Of a stretch of 64,000 nt of DNA, positions 50,239-59,762 are shown one piece after another; the first letter of the stretch is position 1; every line of letters starts with the position of its first letter. The translations under genes were made by a program, and so were the position numbers. The notes under the pieces were generated by a model. The model did not search any database. It was not told the DNA's origin and saw only the letters and a list, made by a program, of their open reading frames with translations. The stretch spans positions 25,759,657-25,823,656 of the forward strand of contig OX578282.1 in assembly GCA_951217055.1 (NCBI GenBank), read 5' to 3'. The DNA comes from Gerris lacustris. Taxonomy: Eukaryota > Arthropoda > Insecta > Hemiptera > Gerridae.

Positions 50239-51450
50239 TGCAAGGTCTGGGAAAACGGCCCACGTCAAATTGCCAAATTACAAGGCCTGGGAAAATGGCC
50301 CACGTCAAAGTGCCAAATTACAAGGCTCTCAGGGACTGACGTGGGGGGGGGGGGAAGACTGAAATTTGAAATTGAATAAATTTAATTAAAATGGTAAATT
50401 ACCTTTCTTCCACATCACCTTGCTGATGACTAGCTTTAAGAGCAAAGAGAATCTCAGGATGGGTCGCCAAGTTTGAACTTGCGTTCGCCCCTGGACTTGG
50501 ATCTGTCTTACCCACAGATGCAAGAAAATTTGTATTTAAATATTACTTAAAATTTGTAAATAAGGTTGTATCGTCGCATTAATAAAAACAATTATTAAAA
50601 TTGATTCGCTTTATTAAAATATACCTTTTAATATTCCAGACTTAGCAATATCCTTAGAGCTCAAAGGGTCAAACATTGACTATGCTCAGGTATAAAATTT
50701 AAGATTTGAAAATATCTTTAATAATAGAAACTTTACGATATTATGACCAGTTACAGATTTGTATCGGAATTATATTTCCTACAAATTAAACTTATCTGTA
50801 CTGAAGAGTAGAATCCTCGTTGATGATCTCGTAGTCGGTACCTCTCAAGGGAAGATGGCGCAGACGGTTCACTGATGCTTGTCGGTTAAATATTCCAACT
50901 TAGATATTCTTAAGACGGAACTGGCGTACACTGAATTTACTTAATATAAGACTTGATTAACTGTTTAATACTTTACTGGATATCCGGATTTCGAAGAAAA
51001 GCTAGTATCACGGATTCCACTGGTCGGAAAAACTACGGGTCCCGAATCTGGGTTACCCTTACTGCAACGAGTCTCGCCTCCGACTGACTTTTCCCTCGAC
51101 AACCACCTGTTCCCTCTTATCTCCTGGTGACGTCACAACGTCTCGTAGCTTTAGGCTGAAGACAGAATTTGCTAAACTTATTTATTAAAGTCCGTGTCTT
51201 CTCTCGGTTGGTTCCAATCGTTGGATTAGGACTTCCGACGATTTAATTACCTCTTCTTCAAGTCCCAGGAGCTTTTATATACGAGTAATCTCATTTGAAA
51301 GATATTAGGCTGGGGCGCCGAGAGTATGCGGTCGAGGGGATCTGGGTTCCGAGACAACTCGAGGTTTCCAGGCTGCATCCCCGCCAAATTCAAATATGCA
51401 AATCTAACATTTTACCAAATAAGGGTATCCCTATATGTGAGGATCCTCTT
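50239..51450 (-). repeat. 3' LTR of gypsy element
   Basis: 1,212 bp, the partner of 58547-59757. Its outer edge starts TGCAAGGTCTGGG next to AATAC. Its inner edge meets the purine-rich tract at 51451. It contains the same TATA box (51272-51281), TGACGTCA (51128-51135) and end-of-U5 40-bp repeat units. Confidence 0.93.
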
Positions 51451-51984
51451 ATCTGCCCCCTCCTGGAAAAATGAAAATTGGGGAATCAATTTTCATTGGT
51501 GCGCTTGAAGCTCTTGCAGAGTACTGTTGTAGTCCGCTCCTACCTTAAGTTCCCTATCTGTATAACAATAACATTTTATTCCTAATTCCGATTACTAAGT
51601 CCTACCATCTACATAACTACAACTTGAATACTATTTCTGGTCATAATAAATTTTTAAATTAAATCACATTACATTGTCACACAAATAAAATTTACAAGAA
51701 GGATAATTGCTGTGTCATCTACAGTTTTGCAAGTCATGGCAAGCATTTTCATTTTTACATTTTCTGATTTTTATCAGTTTGTTTTTCAATAAATTCAATA
51801 TATATCATTTATGGTACACTTTAAGTTCCATAGTAAAGTAAAACTTTTTAAGTTCAATAAAATAAAATAAAATCCATATAGATTTTAGTCATACAAACTC
51901 ATATATAAAAAAATAAAATCACATTTACAAGCATTGCATTATGAATATCTCACATTTTAAATTATATTAACATATTTTCCTTTT
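51451..51984 (-). other. Noncoding stretch and polypurine tract of gypsy element
   Basis: Between the pol stop and the 3' LTR there is no env-like frame. The complement of 51452-51465 is CAGGAGGGGGCAGA, a purine-rich run next to the 3' LTR and the likely plus-strand primer, although two C residues interrupt it. Confidence 0.65.
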
Positions 51985-54900
51985 TTATATTTGAAACATC
52001 CCTTGTTCATCCCTATAATAAGGTTTCATCATTGAACCATGGAATATCCCCCTGATTTTGTCAATTTTTACCGGATCGATTAATAAATAGGATCCCCTGT
52101 CAAAACATTTCTTTATTACATATGGTCCTTCATACTTAGGAAGAAACTTAGCTACAATTCTACGATTCTTGTGACTTACATTAAGTGCCTTTACCAGTAC
52201 TAAGTCCCCGAGGTGAAACTTTTTTACTTTCTTGCCTCGATCATAAATTAAATTTTTATTATTTCTACAGGATCTAATCCTTTCTTTTACAAGTTTGTTA
52301 ATTTCATTATTTTCTTTAATATTATCTCTAACATACCTTAATAATGGGTGGTGTTCCCATGGTCTAATTGGCTTAATGCCGAACTGAGCCTCTATAGGAG
52401 TCATCCCCGTGGTTATACATTCCGTGGCATTTAGACTAAACTCAACATCACCTAGATGGTGTGCCCATTTATAATGGTGTCCGTCCAGACATATTCTCAG
52501 TTTTTCTATAATGTCCCTAATGGATCTTTCTGCCCTATTTGACTGAGGATGACGGATTGGAACAAACATGGGTTTCACATCGATAGATTCTAAGTATTTT
52601 AGCCATCTTTTACTAGTGAATTGACGTCCATTGTCACATAATACATTTTTAGTTTTATTAAACTGTTCAAAATATAACTTAATACATTCGATGGCGACAA
52701 GCGCCGTTTCTACAGTCACAGGATATGCTTTAACAAATTTTGAGAATGGGTTCACTATAACAAAGATATATGTGTATTTCCTTCGAGTTGAAGGGGGGAA
52801 CGGGCCACAAAAATCTACACATATAAAATGATTCAAATTTTCAGGGATTAAAGAATAAGTAGGTTGGTGGTAAGCAACGGTACTAATTTTCTTTCGTTGG
52901 CAAGTGTCACACACTTTGATAACTTGCTTAACTATTTTCTTAATATTGGGATAATAAAAATCTTCTAATAGGATATGGAGTGTTTTATAGGTACCACAAT
53001 GGTAATACTCACAATGTACCCTGGCAACTATCTCCCTAACCATGATTTTAGGAAGTACCATCTTGATACCGTCTTCTTGTCTAACATATATGACTTCCTT
53101 ATGCATTAAATATCTACTATTAGGTAAGTCTAATTGCTGCCTTATTACCTGTATGTGTTCGTCTTGTTCTTGTGCTCTTTTTATGTTGTCCAAGTTTTTC
53201 ATGATTGTTTTCATATTCTCAGATACCTGGAAGATGGCATAACCGTCAATCTGTCCGGGTTCATCCGAATTTTCTTCGCCCGGAGATATAGGTGGATAAC
53301 GAGAAAGACAATCAGATACGACGTTCGAACTTCCTTTTATGTATTTTATTTTTATGTCAACGAGTTGCAAAAACGCGAGCCAACGGCACACACGATTGGA
53401 TGGATTCACAACGTTAAAGATACTTTCTAAGGCCTTATGGTCGGTATATATTATTGTAGTAAAGTTCGAAGATGTGATATAGCTGAACCATTTCTTAACT
53501 AGGAACACGATGCCTAGCATCTCCATCTCCATCACGGAATATGATTGCTCACTTTTATTTAGCTTCCTGGACGCGAACTGAAGTACTCGTTCTTCTCCAT
53601 TAATTATCTGGTACAATTGTCCTGCTATTGCTACCTTTGATGCATCACACTGTATATAAAATGGTTCCTGAAAATTCGGATAATGAAGTAACACCGTGTC
53701 TAAAAATAACTCTTTAATTTTTTCGAACTGGGAATTGCTTTCCGGAGTCCATCGGAATTTATTTGATTTTTTACACATCTCGTATAACGGGATACATTCT
53801 TGTGAATATTTTGAACTGAATTTTGAATAAAATAGAGTAAGACCTAAAAATGAACGTAGTTCTTTGAGGTTTTTGGGGATTTTAAAATTTTTGATAGCAT
53901 TAATCTTCTCCGGGTCCGGGGTACATCCTCGCCCGTCGAACTTGAATCCTAGTAGGTTAATTTCGGCTGCTAGAAACACTGACTTCTCTAGGTGCAGCGT
54001 AATTCCAATACGTCCTAACGCGTCTAATAATTCGTCAATGGTCTCCAAATGTTCTTCAATACTTTCCGAAGTTATGCAGGCGTCGTCCACGTATCTCCTT
54101 AATTTTATCTTGATTCCTTCCGGCAAGCTGTGTTCGAGAGCCCTGTCCAACCCTGCTCCACTACAACAGTGTCCGAATACACACCTGGTATATTGGTATA
54201 CTTTGTTTCTGTAAATAAATCCCATGTATTTCTGGCACTCTTCAGATAACTTTACCTGATGAAAACTTTGGACCATGTCGATCTTTGTAATGTACTTTAC
54301 GTTTGACATAGTATTAAGTACCTCGTCGATCCCTCTAGGTCCCTGTCGATCTATCTTGGTGCGCGCGTTAAGAAACCTTAAGTCCAGCACGATCCGCACT
54401 CCTGCTTTTCCTCGCTTCACGACTAATAAGGGATTAATATACGGTGTTTTCGACGGTATGATAACGCCGTCACGCAATAATTTTTCTATTTCTTGATCTA
54501 CTAACGGTAATTCCGAAGCTTTAATTGGATAGTTTCGTTTGAAGAAGGGTTTCGTATCCATGACGTCAAATTCATATTCGTAGTCCCGGATACATCCTAC
54601 CCTATCGCTAAATACATTTTTGTGCTTTAATAAAATATTCTTTAATTTTTCGTTATCTTCTGGCGCGATGTGGGTATCACTAACTAAGTTCTTTAAAGAT
54701 TCTTCGAATCGAATGTCGGTTTCAATATGATTAATCCTGTGTATCTCGGCTTCGATTTGGAGTTTCGGCCATTCCGGGCTTCTTTCTTGACGAACTTTAC
54801 ATTGATTACACGATCCCGGTTTACATCCGAAATCAATACTTTGTTGTGGCGAATCACTAAAATTTATTTGTTTCTTCGAAAAATCAATCACGACGTTATT

Positions 54901-55230
54901 CTGATTAAGGAACGGTGTTCCGAGTAAAATTGGAATGTTAAGTTTATCTATGACGAGAAATATTGTATTATATTCTAATTGTTTTATTCTTAACGTTACA
55001 CTCACTTGTCTTTGAATAGGAACTTTACGTCCTGTAGCCGTGTACACATAACATTTCTGGATCGGCAAACTATCCCGAACCATATCGATCTTCAATTCAT
55101 TCAACGTTTCCAGATTAATACAATTAACAGCAGATCCCGAATCCCACAATGCTTTTATTTCTTGATTGTTTATACTGACACTAGATATCGGACTCGCACT
55201 ACACTTATCATCACGTTTTTCCCGTAATAA
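51985..55230 (-). CDS. pol: Pol polyprotein: protease, RT, RNase H, integrase
   Basis: The open frame runs from an ATG at 55314 inside the MITE; only the part from 55230 belongs to the retrotransposon, so residues 1-28 of the apparent 1,109-residue frame are MITE-encoded. In that numbering: aspartic protease with DSG at 58-60 and ILLGTPF near 129; reverse transcriptase about 255-455 with YVDD at 408-411; RNase H with D557, E597/E599, D625, D668; integrase zinc site H767/H772/C802/C805; catalytic D834, D894, E929 (spacing D-35-E); GPY/F motif near 1062. All catalytic residues are present with no stops, so enzymatically the region looks intact. Expression is blocked because the MITE cuts it from gag and the frameshift site. 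Confidence 0.95.
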   Translation of the reverse strand, partial: LLREKRDDKCSASPISSVSINNQEIKALWDSGSAVNCINLETLNELKIDMVRDSLPIQKCYVYTATGRKVPIQRQVSVTLRIKQLEYNTIFLVIDKLNIPILLGTPFLNQNNVVIDFSKKQINFSDSPQQSIDFGCKPGSCNQCKVRQERSPEWPKLQIEAEIHRINHIETDIRFEESLKNLVSDTHIAPEDNEKLKNILLKHKNVFSDRVGCIRDYEYEFDVMDTKPFFKRNYPIKASELPLVDQEIEKLLRDGVIIPSKTPYINPLLVVKRGKAGVRIVLDLRFLNARTKIDRQGPRGIDEVLNTMSNVKYITKIDMVQSFHQVKLSEECQKYMGFIYRNKVYQYTRCVFGHCCSGAGLDRALEHSLPEGIKIKLRRYVDDACITSESIEEHLETIDELLDALGRIGITLHLEKSVFLAAEINLLGFKFDGRGCTPDPEKINAIKNFKIPKNLKELRSFLGLTLFYSKFSSKYSQECIPLYEMCKKSNKFRWTPESNSQFEKIKELFLDTVLLHYPNFQEPFYIQCDASKVAIAGQLYQIINGEERVLQFASRKLNKSEQSYSVMEMEMLGIVFLVKKWFSYITSSNFTTIIYTDHKALESIFNVVNPSNRVCRWLAFLQLVDIKIKYIKGSSNVVSDCLSRYPPISPGEENSDEPGQIDGYAIFQVSENMKTIMKNLDNIKRAQEQDEHIQVIRQQLDLPNSRYLMHKEVIYVRQEDGIKMVLPKIMVREIVARVHCEYYHCGTYKTLHILLEDFYYPNIKKIVKQVIKVCDTCQRKKISTVAYHQPTYSLIPENLNHFICVDFCGPFPPSTRRKYTYIFVIVNPFSKFVKAYPVTVETALVAIECIKLYFEQFNKTKNVLCDNGRQFTSKRWLKYLESIDVKPMFVPIRHPQSNRAERSIRDIIEKLRICLDGHHYKWAHHLGDVEFSLNATECITTGMTPIEAQFGIKPIRPWEHHPLLRYVRDNIKENNEINKLVKERIRSCRNNKNLIYDRGKKVKKFHLGDLVLVKALNVSHKNRRIVAKFLPKYEGPYVIKKCFDRGSYLLIDPVKIDKIRGIFHGSMMKPYYRDEQGMFQI

Positions 55231-56318
55231 GGGTGCGTTCGGAAACACTAACCGGTCAACCTCTCGGTCGACCGGCGGTTTGTTGTGGTTAGTGTCATGG
55301 CGGCATGAAATCATTTTTGTTTCCGAACGGGCAGCGGTCGACCGAAAAGGATATAAACAAAGAGAGGTTACAAATATAAATTCGTTTTTCTTTGGTGTGA
55401 GATAGAAGTGAAGCTGTGACGATTCCTCAAGTGAATAAACTATTGCAGTGGCACCCCTTTAGGTTAAATCTGTATATAGCAATCATCCCTTTCCTTTTTC
55501 CTTCTACTAAATTCTCAGATTACACGACGTTCAGCAGCATCTTCCTCCTGAAACCTTGAACTTCACTGTTTACATCGATAATATCAACTCTTCTGTGTAC
55601 AAATGATACATTTATAATCTCTTAAATGTATAAAATATGCAAACAGACAGTTTAACAAATGTATAAATATAATCTCTCATGAATGAATCAAGCAAAATTA
55701 TGCCACCAAGCGATCCTCGACCGCACAGTCTCCTTCAACTCAGGCAGGGGTTCTATTTTAGGTTGTCTAATAAAATAACAACTATATCGGTATCCATAAA
55801 ATGTTGAAAACTAGGATTGGTAACAAAGTAAATAATTATTAGGACAAAAGTAGGTCTATAATGACCAGTGGTACAAAGGAATATCACACTTTTCATCTTT
55901 CAGTTTTGATATATTGTTATTATTAGTCAAAAAAATTACCCACCAAATTCATTTTAATTTTAAAATAAAAAAGGTGAATAACAAAGTAAAAGAATGCCGA
56001 AAAAGGTCCATGTTTCACAAAAACTAAATATTAATAAAGAATTTTAAAAATTAGCAAAAAAAGACGACAATGTATTCAATGTTTAATAAAAACGTATTCA
56101 AATGTTTACAAAATAACAATGACATTACGCTAAAAAGGTAACATGATGGTTACTAACCGGACTCACCGTATTTCGATTTCGGTCGAAGCGGTCGCGACCG
56201 AAGCGGTCGACCGCTAAAACAACCGGAGCTTTACGAACGCGGTCGGTTGTTTAGGTTGGTGTTTCCGGACACACCGGTTACTTCTCGGTCGACCTGGTTA
56301 GTGTTTCCGAACGCACCC
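55231..56318 (+). mobile_element. PIF/Harbinger-like MITE, copy 2, intact, inside pol
   Basis: 1,088 bp with perfect 23-bp terminal inverted repeats starting GGGTGCGTTCGGAAACACTA, flanked by TAA (55228-55230 and 56319-56321). GG-starting TIRs with a TWA 3-bp duplication fit PIF/Harbinger. Subterminal CGGTCGACCG palindromes occur near 55266, 55335, 56203 and 56284. There is no transposase, so it depends on an autonomous relative not in this window. It is the uninterrupted version of the 41509-44202 copy. Confidence 0.9.
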
Positions 56319-56321
56319 TAA

Positions 56322-56801
56322 GTCTTTAGTAAACGATTGTAAGTTGTATACTGGCAGGTTACCTTCTTCCGTACTGGTGCAGGTTAGGCTACTGCTTTGT
56401 TTTGGTTTTTGAATATCAGCTGTTATAATTTCCTCCGTCATTCCAGCTGATCGGCTGTCACTTCTGCTGTCACAACATTCCGGTTTTCTCGTCGAAATAG
56501 AAATTACTTTCGGTGGTTCATGATTTGGTGGGTTACGAATAATAAAATTTTCCTTTTGGTTAACGTTTGAAAGGTGGTCGTCTCCGATGTCGGTTTCAGG
56601 GATTATGATTTCTTGTATTCCTGTATTTATGTTTACTATGTCCGCTGTTTGGATTTCTTCCGATTCCTTACTATGGTCTAAGTTATTCTGTTCTTTTACT
56701 GTATGGTTATTTTCGGTCGTTTTTCCGGATACATGGCACACTATTGGCCGTAAATTTTCGGAACGGGGTTCCCGGTTCGCCCGCCCTACTCTTAGTTTAA
56801 A
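56322..56801 (-). CDS. pol: Pro-pol, 5' part, upstream of the MITE break
   Basis: About 160 codons in the -1 frame relative to gag, entered by frameshifting and ending where the MITE begins (the open frame itself runs on to 56298 inside the MITE). The segment is hydrophilic (for example KEQNNLDHSKESEEIQT), with no catalytic motif. It is probably the linker before protease. There is no ATG near its start, as expected for a frameshift product. Protease proper is on the other side of the insertion. Confidence 0.8.
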
Positions 56802-58156
56802 TTATCTTCGTGGTTTTTTTCAGTCTGCAGATAGCATATCTTACTTCCGCCGTTCTGGGGTAATTTATCGATTCTATTTGGTGGATTTGTCGGTTCTTGG
56901 GCCGGCCTTTGTCTCCACTCGGTTTGATTTTTGGATCTATATTGTGGGTTGTATCGGTTACCTCCTTTATGGTAATCGTCGTTCCGATCATTATTACGAT
57001 ATTTACCTAGGTTTGTGTCTCCTTGATTAAATTTTTGTTCATGATTATTTTGAAAGCGCCCGTGAAGCGGTTGTCTTTCATAATGATACGGATAATATTT
57101 CCGGTCGTGAGTGTTCTGCGGGTTTTGGTATTTCGGTGTGTTGCGGTATGGTCCTTGTTCTGCGGTTTTATCTTTCGGGCCATAATCTCGGGTTTTATTA
57201 AGCTGTTCGTATTTCTCGAAGTCTTTAATTAATGCTACGAAATCGGTTACGTTTTGCGGTTTCCTCATCTCGTACCACAATTGAAAATTTGCGTTGAAGT
57301 GTTTTGCTAACTTACGGACCATTCCTTGCTCGCTTGGGGCACCACTAGTAGATTTGACTCGCGAAATCAGGGCATATATGTACTGTACCCTACTCACATG
57401 ATTTTTATTGTCGTATTTCCCGTTCTCGAGTTGATTGACGACGAATTCTTGTCTTTCCACTGACCAGAATTCTTTTACAAACTTAATTTTGAAGTCTTGG
57501 AAATCGATTATTTCCCGTTCTTGTACAAGAAACCAATAATATGCTTCATTTAGCAAATGTTTTCGGACGATATTTTTAAAATTTTGATGATTTTTTTCCC
57601 TATTTAATTTTCTTTCTATTTGAGATAAAAAACTTATGGGACATACTTCTTTTTCTGACGAGAATGTTTCCATAGGGTGGGGGTTATCTTGGTTGTTAAC
57701 AATATAAATCACTTCCCTATTCCTATTCATATCGGGATCGGTTGCCAGGTTCATGCTCATATCATCATTGGGTTTGGGGCTATTTACGTTAACGTTACCA
57801 TTATTTATGTTTTGACATGATCTGTCGCTATTAATAGGGTCACCATTCTCAGAATTCGTACAATTAGTTCTGGGAGACTCGTATGGCAAATCAGGAACAG
57901 TATTATTATTACTTATTTTGGAACCTCCCGGTTGATTTATTTTATTATTTTTCACAAATGGTTCCAAAGCTGTACGGTTTTCTAGAATCATTTGTTCTAG
58001 TTTGTCTATTTTCTTAGTCTTATCCATCAACTCAGTTAACTTGGTCATAAAAATTTCTTGATTTTCGGTATTAATGTTTTGCTGTTCCTGGTTTGACCTT
58101 ACGATCTCTTGATTTGATTTGATTAATTCATTGACTTTACTTAGTAATTCCTCCAT
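56792..58156 (-). CDS. gag: Gag polyprotein of gypsy element
   Basis: 454 codons, uninterrupted, starting at the first ATG about 390 bp after the 5' LTR. Residues 1-60 are rich in heptad-like E/K/N/L and probably form a coiled coil. Residues about 70-150 are Asn/Pro/Ser-rich and look disordered. Residues about 165-325 match the capsid-like retrotransposon gag layout (FLSQIERKL, then YYWFLVQEREI, then FKIKFVKEFW and MVRKLAKHF). The last 110 residues are basic and Asn/Tyr/Arg-rich, suited to RNA binding, but there is no CCHC zinc knuckle. The protein would form the virus-like particle core. The stop codon (56792-56794) directly follows the TTTAAAC slip site. Confidence 0.9.
   Translation of the reverse strand: MEELLSKVNELIKSNQEIVRSNQEQQNINTENQEIFMTKLTELMDKTKKIDKLEQMILENRTALEPFVKNNKINQPGGSKISNNNTVPDLPYESPRTNCTNSENGDPINSDRSCQNINNGNVNVNSPKPNDDMSMNLATDPDMNRNREVIYIVNNQDNPHPMETFSSEKEVCPISFLSQIERKLNREKNHQNFKNIVRKHLLNEAYYWFLVQEREIIDFQDFKIKFVKEFWSVERQEFVVNQLENGKYDNKNHVSRVQYIYALISRVKSTSGAPSEQGMVRKLAKHFNANFQLWYEMRKPQNVTDFVALIKDFEKYEQLNKTRDYGPKDKTAEQGPYRNTPKYQNPQNTHDRKYYPYHYERQPLHGRFQNNHEQKFNQGDTNLGKYRNNDRNDDYHKGGNRYNPQYRSKNQTEWRQRPAQEPTNPPNRIDKLPQNGGSKICYLQTEKNHEDNLN
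56795..56801 (-). promoter_or_regulatory. -1 ribosomal frameshift heptamer
   Basis: The minus strand reads AAT TTA AAC TAA in the gag frame, that is T TTA AAC in the right phase for simultaneous slippage, directly followed by the gag stop. The -1 frame is closed by a stop just upstream (56802-56804) and open from here into pol, so the overlap is only these bases. About 15 nt downstream, a GC-rich stretch can form a stem (GAAC-CGGG, loop AAC, CCCG-TTC, one bulge), which could act as the stimulator. Confidence 0.75.
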
Positions 58157-58481
58157 ATTTTTGGAGTCGTTGGATCTTAATCGATATTTTGACAGGTTGA
58201 AAACGATAAATAAAATTTAAAATAATATAGTTACACAATAATTTACTTAATAATTGAGTCTGTGAGATCACTCTTTCATAGATACTTATACACAATATGA
58301 TATAATCCGTACGTTTCGATCTGGTCTTAATATCTTCTTTATTCAACCACACAAAAAAAATTTACAACAACCTTTCTTTGATCTTATCAACGATCGTATA
58401 GGGCGCCACTTGCATATATGGGTAGACGATGGATAGCGTAAATAGTTCGTTATGACGATTTGGAACGTACTAAATCGTAAT
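58157..58481 (-). other. Untranslated leader of gypsy element
   Basis: The leader from the primer-site array to the gag start. Minus frames at 58137-58352 and 58343-58576 are not conserved-looking and are not called. Packaging signals would be expected here but none can be recognised. Confidence 0.55.
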
Positions 58482-58650
58482 GACCCACGTTGGGGAGCCA
58501 AATTACAGGGTAATTTGGGAAAATGCCCCACGTTTGGACGCCAAATTGCAAGGTCTGGGAAAACGGCCCACGTCAAATTGCCAAATTACAAGGCCTGGGA
58601 AAATGGCCCACGTCAAAGTGCCAAATTACAAGGCTCTCAGGGACTGACGT
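58482..58650 (-). repeat. 40-bp tandem repeat spanning U5 end and primer site
   Basis: Plus-strand units start at 58482 (43 bp), 58525 (40), 58565 (40) and 58605 (partial). Each has (G/C)CCCACGT, six variable bases, GCCAAATTRCA, then AGG..TGGGAAAA. The LTR/internal boundary (58547) falls inside the second unit. The units inside U5 are also present in the 3' LTR (50239-50340). Confidence 0.8.
58525..58543 (-). promoter_or_regulatory. Primer binding site, tRNA-Lys type
   Basis: TGGCGTCCAAACGTGGGGC, three bases inside the 5' LTR end. It resembles TGGCGCCCAACGTGGGGC, the complement of the 3' end of tRNA-Lys(CUU), with one substitution and one inserted A. It lies in a 40-43-bp tandem array. The neighbouring unit (58482-58500, TGGCTCCCCAACGTGGGTC) is another imperfect match, so which copy primes is uncertain. 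Confidence 0.6.
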
Positions 58651-59757
58651 GGGGGGGGGGGAAGACTGAAATTTGAAATTGAATAAATTTAATTAAAATG
58701 GTAAATTACCTTTCTTCCACATCACCTTGCTGATGACTAGCTTTAAGAGCAAAGAGAATCTCAGGATGGGTCGCCAAGTTTGAACTTGCGTTCGCCCCTG
58801 GACTTGGATCTGTCTTACCCACAGATGCAAGAAAATTTGTATTTAAATATTACTTAAAATTTGTAAATAAGGTTGTATCGTCGCATTAATAAAAACAATT
58901 ATTAAAATTGATTCGCTTTATTAAAATATACCTTTTAATATTCCAGACTTAGCAATATCCTTAGAGCTCAAAGGGTCAAACATTGACTATGCTCAGGTAT
59001 AAAATTTAAGATTTGAAAATATCTTTAATAATAGAAACTTTACGATATTATGACCAGTTACAGATTTGTATCGGAATTATATTTCCTACAAATTAAACTT
59101 ATCTGTACTGAAGAGTAGAATCCTCGTTGATGATCTCGTAGTCGGTACCTCTCAAGGGAAGATGGCGCAGACGGTTCACTGATGCTTGTCGGTTAAATAT
59201 TCCAACTTAGATATTCTTAAGACGGAACTGGCGTACACTGAATTTACTTAATATAAGACTTGATTAACTGTTTAATACTTTACTGGATATCCGGATTTCG
59301 AAGAAAAGCTAGTATCACGGATTCCACTGGTCGGAAAAACTACGGGTCCCGAATCTGGGTTACCCTTACTGCAACGAGTCTCGCCTCCGACTGACTTTTC
59401 CCTCGACAACCACCTGTTCCCTCTTATCTCCTGGTGACGTCACAACGTCTCGTAGCTTTAGGCTGAAGACAGAATTTGCTAAACTTATTTATTAAAGTCC
59501 GTGTCTTCTCTCGGTTGGTTCCAATCGTTGGATTAGGACTTCCGACGATTTAATTACCTCTTCTTCAAGTCCCAGGAGCTTTTATATACGAGTAATCTCA
59601 TTTGAAAGATATTAGGCTGGGGCGCCGAGAGTATGCGGTCGAGGGGATCTGGGTTCCGAGACAACTCGAGGTTTCCAGGCTGCATCCCCGCCAAATTCAA
59701 ATATGCAAATCTAACATTTTACCAAATAAGGGTATCCCTATATGTGAGGATCCTCTT
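58547..59757 (-). repeat. 5' LTR of gypsy element
   Basis: 1,211 bp. It aligns with 50239-51450 and, as far as read by eye, differs only in a G run (11 G here against 12). The minus strand begins AAGAGGATCCTC and ends CCTTGCA. The outer A next to the 5' end is shared with the flank, so the LTR could start one base further out. A TATA box, a TGACGTCA palindrome (59435-59442) and two AATAAA signals (about 59487 and 58916 in complement) lie inside. Confidence 0.93.
59579..59588 (-). promoter_or_regulatory. LTR TATA box
   Basis: TATATAAAAG on the minus strand, about 170 bp into the 5' LTR, in the expected place and orientation to start genomic RNA about 30 nt downstream (near 59550). The identical site in the other LTR is at 51272-51281. 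The exact start site is not determined. Confidence 0.6.
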
Positions 59758-59762
59758 AATAC

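Larger units (their letters stand above)
50239..59757 (-). mobile_element. Complete Ty3/gypsy LTR retrotransposon
   Basis: 9.5 kb, or about 8.4 kb without the nested MITE. It is flanked by AATAC on both sides (50234-50238 and 59758-59762). Order on the minus strand: 5' LTR, primer site, leader, gag, -1 frameshift site, protease-RT-RNase H-integrase, about 0.5 kb noncoding, polypurine tract, 3' LTR. RT before integrase, a GPY/F module (KYEGPYVI) at the integrase end, and no env or chromodomain place it in Ty3/gypsy (Metaviridae). The LTRs are nearly identical and gag is intact, so integration is recent. Pol is broken by the MITE at 55231-56318. The right flank lies in a repeat B remnant. Confidence 0.95.

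Noticed and set aside
51451..51984. An env gene after pol
   Set aside because: No frame of useful length or signal/membrane segment is present.
51985..55314. Use of the ATG at 55314 as the genuine start of pol
   Set aside because: The first 28 codons are encoded by the inserted MITE; the native frame is entered by frameshift from gag.
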